DNA of 40,057 nucleotides, from positions 1-40,057 of the forward strand of contig NW_006763163.1 of assembly GCF_000264905.1 (NCBI RefSeq), read 5' to 3'. The notes below the pieces were generated by a model that ran no database searches, was not told the DNA's origin, and worked only from the letters and a program-made list of their open reading frames with translations. This document shows positions 19,878-30,520 of the stretch, one piece after another (the first letter of the stretch is position 1; each line of letters opens with the position of its first letter). Origin of the DNA: Stereum hirsutum FP-91666 SS1. Its lineage: Eukaryota; Basidiomycota; Agaricomycetes; Russulales; Stereaceae. A program made the position numbers and the translations under genes.

Positions 19878-20914
19878 CTACAAGAGTCCTCTCTTTCTTT
19901 GTAGTCCGTCAATCCACTCGCCACAGAAAGCCTGTAGCTCAACCACGAGCTCCTCGCTAATTCCAGTTAGTCTCGAAAGGGTCTTTTTGCTCCACGCCAA
20001 GATGGACTGCGGCCCAAGGCCCTGGTCCTCTATGACAGGCAACTCTGATTGTATATCGATACCTCTGTGCTGTGCAAAGTCAGCCAGCAAGCGACGAACG
20101 TTGTCGTTCGGTGTGATGTCCGGCGAAGTAAAAACGAAAGCCGTCTTTGCTTTGACAGGGGTAGATGGGGTAGACGTAAGCGGTATGTTCAAAGCATCCT
20201 CGGTAGAGCGAATACGCGGAGGTAGATTGTATTCCGTCTGCATCGCGTAGAAGGCGGAAGGGTCAGATGGTCTGCCGCCAAATGGAGTGTCGAGCAGACC
20301 CTACCTCTCAGAATTAGGTGAGTAGAGTAAACCGCGAGATTGGTTGTATTGCATACCGTACTGCGAGAATGTGTAGCACTGCGTACACTGCCTGGCGTAT
20401 CCATCAGACCCGTACTCTTCGGAGGCACGGAAATCGTGCAGTCTTCGTCTGCGAGCTGCAATCCATGTAAGAAAGTACACGCAAACGGATACATGTTGAT
20501 GCATCTGTCATGTGCTCACCAAAGCCGATGCCCAGATAGTAAGGTGGTCGTCCTCGAGATGAATATGGATACCTGAAGGTGACACGAAGCAGAGTCCCGG
20601 CTCGTTGTTCTCCCGAAGGTGCACCGCGCAGACATGTTGTTGTTTGAGCTTGGATATAAGTTGTCTGGTAGAGCGACGTATATCGGTATGGCGTTCGACT
20701 CGTCGAACCTTTCTCGGATGAGAACGTCCCAGAGTGACGGAATGTGGGTCACCATCAGAGTCTATTTCCTCATAACGTCGGACCTGTGGGATGAAATAGA
20801 TAGGATAACCTTAGGACTGGTAAATAGGCAGTTAGGCAATGTGACCGACTGGGCCTCGGGTACTAGGCGAGCTGACGTGTATGCAAGAACAGCCTTTGAA
20901 AATGAAGACAGCAT
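19878..20914 (-). CDS. Orphan protein, minus strand (4 exons, about 278-284 aa)
   Basis: Function unknown. Exons on the minus strand: 20914 to 20864 (or 20846), 20783-20520, 20455-20357, 20300-19878. Introns 2 and 3 are 64 and 56 bp with GTGAGC and GTATGC donors and phase 0. The first donor is uncertain (GTACCC or GTCACA, both in frame). Exon 2 encodes a basic helix (RQLISKLKQQHVCAVHL) followed by FVSPSGIHIHLEDDHLTIW, which looks like a beta segment. Exon 3 is Ser/Thr-rich. Exon 4 contains PPRIRSTEDALNIPL and ends in a helical block (VRRLLADFAQHRG ... SKKTLSRLTGISEELVVEL). An apparent in-frame TAG at 20303-20301 lies inside the third intron. A TATATA lies only 8 bases before the ATG, so the start is the least certain part. 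Confidence 0.6.
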
Positions 20915-20939
20915 CAATATATAAAGAGTAGTAAGATGT

Positions 20940-22270
20940 GGGGTTCAGCGAAGTTAGCGAAGCTCACGTTTATATCGACTTCGCGGAGCTTGAAAGGTGG
21001 GCGAGCTAGGTGGTGTCGGCATACTTCTGTCTGCCGACGAACAGTCTTCTGCACTTGTCGCAGAAGAGAGATTGGTATGAGAAACATGACAGTGCGCTGA
21101 GAAAAAGGGGTGAAACAAACCGTGTTGTCGATAGTATGTATCCTCGCTAGAGCTGACTTCGAGGTGAGTTGAACTCGAGGGAGAATCTATACGGAAGAAC
21201 GTCAGCTACATCAAAGATACTGTCATTTACGGCGTACAATCCGATTTGGGAGAGAGAGGGAACGAGCGCGTCACTACCGGTTCTGAGTCGCGATTCGTGC
21301 GGATGACATCCCCACCACCAAGGGTGACAGCTGAGCATCGTGAGGTGCTCTCAGTCGTGAAGTTCTCTGTCAGTGATGTCGATAAGCATGCCAAGGTAGA
21401 CGTCGACTGAGAAGGGCCGTGGACACCCTGTACGTCGCCACACGGTGAAACCGACCGTCGGGTCCCCAAGCCACGCAATGGCAGGACCATCACCTGGAGG
21501 ATTTAGACAAGCTGATGCAGATTTTACGGCTGAGCAAGATGTGAAGTGTTGAGGTACTAAGAAATGGAGCGTGAAGTGTTTATATCTTGGGAGCCCAAGA
21601 AGTACATCCACTGATGAGTCCGGTTTTGAGTGTGGCGTGCAGGTTCTTGGCTACGAGAAATCAAACTTTGAATGGCGTAGCTAATACGACATGCGGGCCA
21701 CAGTATATGCTTGAACAGTTCAGGATGTCGCTGGTTTGCCGTTCTGCGTCTGTCTCTCTCTGTATTGACTGTCAATCAGTTTCCACAAAATTGAACACGG
21801 GCGGGGTTTACCGGGTGACAGAAATAGTAATCATAACCTATCATAAATAATGATTTACGAAAATCAGCCACGTGTCTGATGTAGCGTTGTCTGCACTTGC
21901 CGCTCGTTCTTGTCATGCGTTGCTGTAAGTTCTCTCTAACCTGCGGGCCCAACAGCTTTCGCTCTCTTGGTTCCGATGTCTTGGGCCCCATGTGGCTGTA
22001 AACTATTCACTGAGTGCTGTACCTCGTATCAGATTGCTTTCGCTCGAGTCGGACAGGTTGTTCGATGAAGGTTCACTGCATACGTGTATATTCCGGACAT
22101 CGGCAGTTTAGATGAACAGACCGTGGACTCTGACGTGGTATGTTGGGTTACTTTGACCCTCAGTCTTGTCTTATTGACCCATACCTCACACGGTCTGGGT
22201 AATTTCAGACGAAAATGACCGTCTAGGGGTGTAGGTTTCTTTAAAGGACAAGAAATTCGTAAGTAGCGCC
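20940..22270. other. Possible minus-strand exons at 21147-21540; otherwise no supported gene
   Basis: On the minus strand 21500-21351 encodes a protein-like stretch (AIAWLGDPTVGFTVW, then FSVDVYLGMLIDITD), and 21275-21147 another (GLYAVNDSIFDVADVLPYRF). Both end in stops, and I could not find a splice pair that joins them in frame. They may be remnants of a gene. The remainder (21541-22270) shows only short frames. Confidence 0.3.
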
Positions 22271-22274
22271 AACA

Positions 22275-23353
22275 ATGTATCTCCAAGATCTCCCCCTCGA
22301 AATTCTTATCCAAGTTCTTTCTACGCTCTCCCTTACAGACATGCAGAAGCTCATGCTCGTTAACTTTGGGTGGCGATGGCTGATCCAACGTTTTCTTTCC
22401 CGTAAATACCATCTCTCCCTACTTCCCTATGTCGACAATCCCTCTGCTTTTCGCGATGTCATGCGCACCTCACATTCTATCATTTCCGGCTCATTCGCTC
22501 TCGACTTCGGCCTTCACGGCACCACGGAGCCGTTGATAAACGCTTCCGACATCGACGTGTACACTGGCGTCTCCAATGCGATCACCATCGTTGAATATCT
22601 TCGCAACAAGGAAGGCTATCTCATTGTTCCTGTCGGTATCAACCCGTGTTGGGCATGGATAGACGATTATGAGGGCGGGATCACTTCAGTTATTCGCATG
22701 CTTCACCCGCGAGGGTCCAAAATCGACGTCGTTTGCAGCTCGCGGATTTCCGCATTGCATCCGCTTTCGTACTTTTGGGGCACGCTGGTGATGAATTTCT
22801 TGACTTCGGATGGATACTGCTCTGCATACCCTTCCCTAACGGAGCGTGGTATCGGGTGTATTCATCCGTTGCGAGATGTCACACCACGGGTGGAGCGCTG
22901 CATTGAGAAGTATAAGAGTCGTGGGTTCTCTATCCGAGACTTTGCGCAGAATGAGGTGCGTCTCAACATTCATAAACGACATCTGATTTGCGCTCATGAA
23001 GACCTAGGCAGAGCCGCATACTTCAAGGAGCACGAAGGGTCTACGGAAATTTGGTGCACAGAGGATGAAGGTAAAGGTAAAGTCGCTCAATACCGTGCTT
23101 TTGTTCTCACTATCTATCGGCATCTCTAGCTGACTATACTGTTAACCAGGTTGCCGTCCCATGGCATTGCCCACATGTAGTTAGGAGTTTTAGCGACGCA
23201 GGTTCGCTCCATCTTGCATTCAGTCCGCGCTCGCGTGGCGAGACCTTGTATCCATTCGAGGAGCCAGAGTGGATCATGGGCGGTTCGCATTGCGGTGGCG
23301 GTTGTAAACTCCATTCTGAGGGTAGTGTTAACCCCCGTGCAACTTATTTCTAA
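22275..23353 (+). CDS. F-box-like protein with nucleotidyltransferase-like domain (2 exons, 339 aa)
   Basis: Exons 22275-23070 and 23130-23353; the 59-bp intron has a GTAAAG donor and a CTCTAG acceptor, phase 1. An alternative donor at 23077 adds two residues. Residues 4-45 are F-box-like (LPLEILIQVLSTLSLTDMQK). Such domains dock substrate receptors onto SKP1-cullin ubiquitin ligases. Residues about 70-95 contain SGSFALDF and then ASDIDVYT: a G-S followed after 18 residues by D-x-D, the core signature of the polymerase-beta-like nucleotidyltransferase fold. Whether it is active is unknown. Exon 2 ends with EPEWIMGGSHCGGGCKL, a Cys-rich pattern. Unspliced, the frame would stop at 23129 and lose this C-terminus. 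Possible roles are a ubiquitin adaptor or a domesticated NTase fold (inference). Confidence 0.72.
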
Positions 23354-23637
23354 CATATCATCTGCACTTGAATCGTAATTCGTCAGTCTCCTTTTTTCGT
23401 ATCCTTTCGCTATAACTCAAAAACTACACAATTGTTGATCATCTCCTTTCCACGCTTATAAATATCAATTCGTTGTTGAATATCTTTCCGAATCACTTGT
23501 GACATGTCTATCCGTAAGATATCATGGCAATTCCGAATAAAAAAAGAGGTGCCGCGAACTTGCTATTTCTTCTGTTCTGCCGTCTCCCAAAGGTATATAT
23601 ATACTTGGTGCTTCGATGCTATGTATCTGTACTCGAC

Positions 23638-24689
23638 ATGTCGGAACTCATTTGTATGTCTCCTACTTCTTCTAACTACTTTGTACTGACTGTTGTACCG
23701 ATACAGACCGAGGATTACAGACCCTGCTGCATCCCTACAACTCGCCCCTTCGAGTTGTCCAGGTTCGTTCATGCAATTCGAACACACGGGTGGTTCCGGA
23801 TAATGAAGCAGCCATTCATCGCTTCATCCGAGTTGTATCAGCCGCAAGTATAGTCGACCACTCAATGAATCCCTTCCACGTGATCTATCACGTACCGTCA
23901 AAACTGCCCATGCATTTCAATGTCAGGGTACAAGGCATATTCGCGGACGGTTGTGTAGATGAGTACGGCAGCAGTTTTCCTCAGTGAGCAGTTCGAACCA
24001 TTCTGTATCATAAGTGTTCACAGTTATGCCACAGCGACTCTGATGACGTTGCGTATCATGAGCCTTTCCAATGGCTCCAGCTTACTTGGGGCTATTTGTC
24101 ATTCAAGTCAAGATTCGATGCACAAAATGCACACCTCAAACTTATCCTCGATTCCTGTTACAGCCAGCTGGGACTTCGGCCTCCGCGGACAGATATCCCT
24201 CCCGTTCTCTGCCTTCGTCGAAGGGTATATCAAAACGCTAATGTGAGTTTTCGTTACATCCACCCAAAACCCTAACTTCGGTTGATTACTGATGCTATGA
24301 TCGCCCATAAGCTGGCTCTTACCAGGCTTTGCGAGGATGGTACTCTATCGGTATGTCGTCCGAGGGAGTTCTATCGCGGCGATCTCGTAGAGGCTATTGT
24401 CACAATAGACGTGACCGTGGAGGATGCTGAAGATTCCATACCTCGGACCTCGATTTACCTGAGTTTCAGTAGAGTGACCTCTGTCATGTGCGCAGATCAC
24501 TTAGAGCAGGTCAGAATCTCTCATATCCGTACTCTATCTGTCATGCTAACCCAGATTCAGATGACTGAACTGGCCGGAGAAACATGCCATTTGCCTGCCA
24601 AAGACGAACTCCTGGACCATCGTAATCAGGCGAACATGGGGTGGTATGCTCCCGTTGTGGTGGGGACCTTCGATGATGAGGGTACGTAG
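23638..24689 (+). CDS. Orphan paralogous family A protein, member 3 (5 exons, 264 aa)
   Basis: Function unknown. Exons: 23638-23653, 23707-23962, 24035-24224, 24312-24509, 24555-24689. Introns are 53, 72, 87 and 45 bp. Exon 1 is again 16 nt (ATG TCG GAA CTC ATT T), and the phases are 1, 2, 0, 0. Landmarks align with the 18271 gene: AIHRFIRVVSA, then HFNVRVQGIF; exon 3 DVAYHEPFQWLQLTWGYL, LILDSCYSQLGLRPP and LCLRRR; exon 4 FYRGDLVEAIVTIDVTV and PRTSIYLSFSRVTSV. The last exon ends at TAG just where the sister gene has a further phase-1 intron (GAG G then GTACGT), so the final short acidic exon may be lost. The intron-2 acceptor (24034) was chosen over an AG at 24023 because only it keeps the conserved frame. 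Confidence 0.68.
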
Positions 24690-24776
24690 CTGCAGAAACC
24701 TAAACAACATAAACATATTTACTCTTTCGACAAAAAAATCAAAATCCAATGTTTTCTTTTCTTTTTCGTTTTTCGA

Positions 24777-25980
24777 ATGAGTGGTTTCCGTTCCACTGTA
24801 CCGCCGTAAGTATAAGAACACGGGCTCTGGCGTAGTGTGTGGACTCACTGTAGTGAGACTCCGTTACACTCTACTTCACCTCTACAGCTACATCTTTATG
24901 GCTCAATCACTGGAGAGACTGACTACGATGGTGTGTGTATCGATACTATTCATGAACATGTTTATTGATGAAAGGCCACTAGCGTCGGGCTCGCATACAT
25001 TCCGCCACCCTCCCTCCTCGCCTCAGATTCCCTCTCACTCCCACACCTTCTCCGGCACAACCGCTGTTTGACACACCGCGCATGTCTGTGCCTTTCTTGG
25101 TCCATTCAAATGACCCTGATCCCATGGTGCGTTGTTTTTAAGGTTGTATATTGGTCCCATAATGACCAATTTGTAGCCAACACTCCGTTACCCTCAGGAC
25201 ATTTCCTCTGAGGTGGATCCGAGTCGTGGGTCTACGACTGCATCGACGGAGCGCTCGTTGAATGGCCCAGTGAGTTTTGTTCGGTCTATTATCCCCTTCT
25301 CGTGCTCATGTGTTATTGAGGAGGCTGTTCCTACGGCGGCCCGTACAGCAGAGCATCCCTCCCTTGATTTAGCCATGCGCGACATCGTGGATACTATTGC
25401 CGACCGTAACATCGATGGCCAAAGTCATACGCTCATGCCAGTCGAAGATGAGGCTATCGAAGCATCGTCGGAAGACGAAGATACTGATGAAGAAGAAGAC
25501 GTTGACGAAGACGAAGACGCTGACGTCTTCGCATTGGAAGGATTCCCAATGCCGGAGAGTTGGGCGTCGATGACGGAAGAAGATGCTGCACAAGCACTTC
25601 TGAGCCTTGCTTTTGGCATACCACCCGTAGGACACGGTGATCGTGATGTTGAGATGGAAGGCGGGTCTAGGGATGATTCACTCGACGACTTCATCGTCAA
25701 CGACGCGGATGAAAGCTGCGCTGCTACTGCGGGTTCTGATTCTGACCAGAACGCGTCTGATGCAGATGACGAGATGGAGCCCGGAGCTCAGTGGGTCAAT
25801 GGGCGTCGAGAGTATGAGATTGAATGCATATTGGATCACCGTATCTTCTCGGACGCATCTTATTTTCTGGTGAGATGGCTGGGGTACACTCCCGAGGACG
25901 ATCTCTGGCTTCCCGCTAGCGAGTTCCGACATGCTCGTGAGATCCTTCGAGAATATAAAGTTCGTGTGGGGTTGATTTAG
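24777..25980 (+). CDS. Acidic chromodomain protein (5 exons, about 322 aa)
   Basis: Probable chromatin-associated protein. Exons: 24777-24805, 24888-24930, 24983-25126, 25177-25269, 25321-25980. The last intron (51 bp, in frame, GAG acceptor) is optional; retention gives 339 aa. The N-terminal exons are the least certain. The middle is strongly acidic (EDEDTDEEEDVDEDEDADVF). The last 56 residues form a chromodomain: REYEIECILDHR, YFLVRWLGYTPEDDLW, FRHAREILREY. The aromatic cage residues Tyr, Trp and a second Trp-like position are present. The spacing and the WLGY.PE..LWLP wording resemble chromodomains at the C-terminus of fungal Ty3/gypsy integrases, but no integrase, RT or protease lies nearby, so it may be a domesticated fragment. 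It begins 87 bases after the preceding gene. Confidence 0.7.
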
Positions 25981-26422
25981 ATACTTTTCGCTTACTTTCT
26001 TTCATACTTACTAAACCCAAATACTTGTACTTTCTGTTCAAAAAAATATATATACACATATTCGTTGGTCTCCCGTTCTACGATGGGTCGAAAGCTTACC
26101 GTTCTTGTATAACCGCTGCAGTGGCGCCCATCTTGATTCTGTTTTAATCGTGACGACAAACCCAAAAATGTGTTTATTGAATGCTGAATGCCTCAACTTC
26201 ATAGCAAACGCAACAAACGCCCCTGACCGACGAGCGGCCGGTGCGCGGATACATGTAAGGCAACGTTTGTACACGTGTCTTGCCTTATTGGACTAGCAGC
26301 CCGCGGTTCTTTCCGTGAACCTTCAGTACCGTAATAATGCTGGACGATACTCTTGGTAAAAAGGGACTGTTTCCTCATGCCGTGACTTTACCTTCTCTTG
26401 CATTTCCCGCAACTGAGTAGCT
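25981..26422. other. Intergenic, no gene seen
   Basis: Nothing coding is supported. An A-rich TATATATACACATATTC stretch at about 26047-26062 lies in the 3' flank of the chromodomain gene. Confidence 0.4.
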
Positions 26423-27126
26423 ATGGACCGCTCCATCGTACACAAACCCTTCACGTCTCCTACCGCTATGTTCAGGCCTGAAACTGTTGTTCCCATCTCG
26501 TTTGTTACGGCCCCCAACATCATCAATTCTCTGTCGGATACGGTTTCAAAGCTCAGCAACGAGCTCTATATAGCACGTCGCGAAGCAGTGCAAGCGCATA
26601 GCAGTCTTGGGCAGGCGACTCAGCGTCACTTCGTTCAGCATGGTGAAATGACCGCTCGCCTTGCCTTGCTGAACAATCAACTGCAGGATTGCTACGACAA
26701 CATTGTCGGGTTTCTCAACGTAGCCGCCGGTTACAGCGAGAATATAGGTACGTTCAGCTTTTCTTACTGTCGTCGATCTTTCTGACCTTTTCTTCACAGA
26801 TGGTATTCTTTACTTTCTCCAGTATGCAAGCAGTATCCTCATCGCTCTATCATAGCTCCCCTTCTCAAGGCGATTGAGGAGTCTATCGAGAAATGGACGG
26901 TTCTTAGGCCTCGTATGCCGTTGAAAGATCAAGCTGTACGTTTTTTCATTCAATCAAAGGGCACATTGTTCTATAACGTTTGTCCTAGACCTCCGAGGAT
27001 CAAGTACGTTGGCTCAGGGAGCAATCCGACGACATTTCTGATAATTCTAACAGCGCTGTGGGAGCCGAAGGTGAGCGGACGTTCTTCACATTCATTTCAG
27101 GATCTCAGATCACTCCTAGAACCTGA
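26423..27126 (+). CDS. Helical orphan protein (3 or more exons, about 180 aa)
   Basis: Function unknown. Exon 1 26423-26747 encodes MDRSIVHKPFTSP and then long helices (DTVSKLSNELYIARREAVQ, LALLNNQLQDCYDNIVGFL), likely a coiled coil. Exon 2 26856-26935 encodes PLLKAIEESIEKWTVLRPR; exon 3 starts at 26989 (TSEDQVRWLREQSDDISD). Introns are GTACGT...CATAG (108 bp) and GTACGT...CCTAG (53 bp). The first could instead end at 26799 with an extra microexon. As drawn the protein stops at 27126. A frame just downstream (DLRSLLEPDSDIYLDTD) also looks coding and could be reached by an intron from 27058, extending the gene to about 27268. Exon structure is therefore provisional. Confidence 0.45.
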
Positions 27127-27655
27127 TTCCGACATATATCTCGACACTGATATGTGCCCCCCGCTGAAGAGGGATGCGGGTAAGTCATTGCTCGGTTTAG
27201 CAGCATATAGAGCATAAGTTTATATGATATTTCGCAGCGTCGCGACCTGCTTCAAGCTGCAACTAGGTGGATGTTTGTGGATAGAAGCTCGAATGTAGAC
27301 GGCGTGGAATGAGAAAAGAATGACCGTCTCCTATGCCGTTTTCGTCAATTTAGTTTGCTGCGTGATGCTGAGAGAAAATACGATCCCGGGTTCCGTCTCA
27401 TCATGCAGGTGTTTAATGCCTCAGCCAAGCGAGCAGCTGATCAGCTACGAGGTCGTAATTCTGTTGTTCTCCGCCGCCAATCAATACAGCAACGCTCATA
27501 ACCAGATTCCAGCCCCATTCACAATAGTACGTATCAAGACTATGGTCGAGAGCAATGGGCAAAGGTACCACTCTGGATACCGTCACGGTCGCTTTTCCCC
27601 ATCGTTGTACTAAAAATTAGACGCTTGTCGTGCCTTTATTCTAAAGGACTAAAGG

Positions 27656-27663
27656 TATTTAAA
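27656..27663 (+). promoter_or_regulatory. TATA-like element of the 27733 gene
   Basis: TATTTAAA lies 70 bases upstream of the ATG at 27733, followed by a pyrimidine-rich leader (TCCCACCTTCC...), a common arrangement in fungal promoters. Confidence 0.35.
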
Positions 27664-27732
27664 CATTCGTTCTCCCACCTTCCATCATCCCTGTCCCATC
27701 CCTTCTCGTCGCTCGCTCCACCGTCTTAGACA

Positions 27733-29356
27733 ATGGAGTCCTTCCAATCCCCACTCGACGAGATCAAGCACCTCCAAGAACGGCTCGAACAGTTTAAGCG
27801 TAGAGACGATGAGTGGGAGGGTATCGTTGACCTTTTGGATGATAAGATTCGATGGCTTCATTTCAATCTTCATAAGGAGAAGGGGGACAAGATGAGATTG
27901 GAATCGGAGCTCATAGCGGTGAAGCGTGCCCTCGGACCGTCTGCTCTTACCCTGCTACAGGAGCGGTTGAACACTCCGGTGATACGTGTATGTATCTCCG
28001 TCTCTCTCTTTGACTGGTGAGGCCTGCTGCTAAAGTTTTTGTTCGGTATAGCTTCCGGAGCTTCCTGCGTATCCCTCTGGTCCTAGCGGTATCACGGTTA
28101 CGCATACAACCCCGACAGGTAAGTAATCGTTTCATCCAGCATGTTCAGTTATTGACGTTGTTGATAGTCGTCAACGGTTCCCGTGTCGTCTCTCGTACGT
28201 GATCTACTTCCTGGTGTGATTGATGCGATTTTCCTGATACTCAATATCTCTAGGAATTATGCCTCCTCCGGAGATGGTCAATCCTCGCGTGCCGCCGCAG
28301 AGCCAACCTGTGGCACCAGCACAGACTCGCCACAGCCTCCCTCCTAACCTTTTCGTACCACACACCCCTCGAGCTCCTCACACCCCAACCCCTCCAGTTC
28401 AACGTGCCGAGACGGGAATACGACCTATCGCACCATCTCAAGCTGTTACTACGCCGTCTTTCCAAGTCGGACCGCCGCCGCCTCCCGTTAGAGCCCTCAC
28501 TGTGTCTCAATCAGGACCTCAACGTCTCCCGCCGGTTCTAATTCAGCCTGCGCCTCCTCAGATTATGCCCGCTCCTCCTCTTCAAGTCAGACCCATTCAG
28601 GTCGTTCAAGTGCAACCTCTCCAATTGCAGACCCCGGACAATCGGACTATGCTGCTTCCAGACCAAAAACGCCCAGTAATCCCTATCCAGTCTCATCCTC
28701 CCGGGAGGTTTAGGACGCCTCCCCATGGTCCCCCTGCGACTACACCGGGACTTTTGAATATAACAAGGGTCAGTGGTCCGACACTCTCAGCACCTGCTTT
28801 CCGTACGTTCTCTTTTTGTGATTAAAGATATGCTGTCCACTGTGCTTATGCTGAGAAACCGACAGGTCTCAGACGTAGCCCACCCGTCAGTGACGATCTG
28901 ATCTCCACGAGTGCGTCTTGACCTATTTTTGCCAACATCTTCATACAGATTTATAGATCGCCTTCAGAACGGCGCAAGCTGTCTCAAGAACGATCAATGA
29001 CGCGGTCACCAGTCTCTCCTACCCCTCGACCGATGGAGGCGTTATTACCGCCCCGACCAGGTCAGTCAGCGGCTGTTTATCTCTAAACGCTGGCCTGACG
29101 TTTTATCATGGACACAGCGACATCGTCTGGATCTTCGTCCTCCGAAGGTATTTCCACTCGAAGTAAGTGATTTCTTTTCCTTCATTCTCCCCCTCGTTAC
29201 CTGTGTTCAATTTGCGTCTTTCGTACAACCGAACACTTTCGTTAGCTTATGCTTGTAATTAATAATGTAGCGCGCTCCTCAAAACTCGTCGTTCACAAGA
29301 CTTCCGACTGCTCCCCTTACTGCACAGTTTGTAAATCTCCCGGTGGTAAGCATTGA
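27733..29356 (+). CDS. Coiled-coil, proline-rich protein with C-terminal Cys motif (8 exons, 386 aa)
   Basis: Function unknown. Exons: 27733-27987, 28052-28118, 28168-28194, 28254-28802, 28866-28885, 28949-29060, 29118-29162, 29271-29356; introns 49-108 bp, all GT..AG with a continuous frame. Residues about 10-75 are a charged coiled coil (EIKHLQERLEQFKRRDDEWE). Residues about 117-300 are Pro/Gln-rich and disordered (VPPQSQPVAPAQ, VRPIQVVQVQPLQLQ). A short SP/RS block follows (LRRSPP, then YRSPSERRKLSQERS), crossing two exons. The C-terminus has CSPYCTVCKS, a C-x3-C-x2-C cluster with a terminal His, possibly metal-binding. The layout (dimerising helix, low-complexity tail) fits a scaffold or RNA-related protein, but that is inference. 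Confidence 0.65.
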
Positions 29357-30520
29357 AGCTAGGCGTTGGCGTGCATTGTTGCCCTGATGTGTGGCATGTG
29401 GCTTCATTGCGTGGTCGGTATATTACAAAAACCCACCTTCGTTTCTTTTTATGAAAAAAAAACCCCTACTCGTTGTTTTCTCCTCCAGTAATTATTTTGT
29501 ACCATGAACGATAGCGTGCAATCGATCCCGAAACCGTCTCTTTGGCTAAACCTACGAGTGGCGAGCTGTGGCGTTCATCTGGGAATCCTGCCCGACAGAT
29601 TGGCAGACCACGTGGGAATAGAACAACGTTTTCGCGTTCATTAACTTTTGCTATGTTTAACCTCGCATAATCCATGAAAGGTAGTGTTTGGCATCCCTCG
29701 TGAGCAACTGCTACTGCTCCATCTTTTTGTCGGCATTCATTCTCGGTCTATCTGTCATAGGTATACATTGAAAATTCAAACCAACGCCAATATGCCCATC
29801 TCCGAATGTCTGTTCCATGTTCTTGATTCACATCTGTTTGTAAGTACTTTTCCGTGGTGTCTTTTTGAGCTCTCCGTCTAATCCGTCCCATAGGTACCTC
29901 ACTGCCTAAGCTGTCTGTGCCATAAACATGAAATAATGAACTCACCCATAATACTAAGTTATCCGCGGAGCTCGTACCGTCAAATAAACCGCTATGACCG
30001 TGAACCACATAGCCCAGGTCACCGGTACTCACCTTCATTCTTCGAACTCAGCATAGTATCATTGGTATTGGATCGGTTCGTCGTTTTATCTCCTAATCTG
30101 CATAAACAGTCCACGGACAGATGACGGCGAGCCATAACATTTCGAATACACTTCTTTCCTTATTAGATCAAATGTCCCTGCTTTCTGTGCTAGTTTGAAG
30201 GTCCATCGCGGAGCGACCATACGATGCGTTACCGATCCCTCAAATCCCCAAAATTAACTCTTCTTTCCCTTCAAGACTATTCGACCGTCACTCCAAGTAT
30301 GCCCCTACAACCGAAAGCTTGGCGTACGCCACAGTTACGCCACAATGTTCGGTGTGGTCTGCGACACGGCAGTGAGGTGTATACGTGTCAGGTATCATGG
30401 GTACTTAAGAGGTGATGTATTCTTTGCTGGTTTTTGTTCTGTAGCTTACCCTTCTCTTCGAGTCCAGCATCAATCGTGTCCTCCCAATTTTTTCCTTCCT
30501 CATCTGCCTTGAGTACAACC
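29357..30520. other. Intergenic with unresolved exon-like segments
   Basis: Plus-strand 29791-29838 (MPISECLFHVLDSHLF) ends at a GTAAGT donor, and a CATAG acceptor at 29894 opens a frame to 30124. The joined product has no recognisable domain. The minus strand is open over 30038-29748 as well. I cannot decide between them, so no gene is called. Confidence 0.3.

Noticed and set aside
20301..20504. In-frame TAG at 20303-20301 as a nonsense mutation in the minus-strand gene
   Set aside because: An intron from 20356 (GTATGC) to 20301 (GGTAG) joins a different upstream frame in phase 0 and removes the stop. The apparent upstream continuation is a shadow frame.
22275..23129. F-box gene as a single exon ending at 23129
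   Set aside because: Splicing at 23071 and 23130 joins a clearly coding C-terminal exon (EPEWIMGGSHCGG...). The TAG at 23127-23129 is the intron acceptor.
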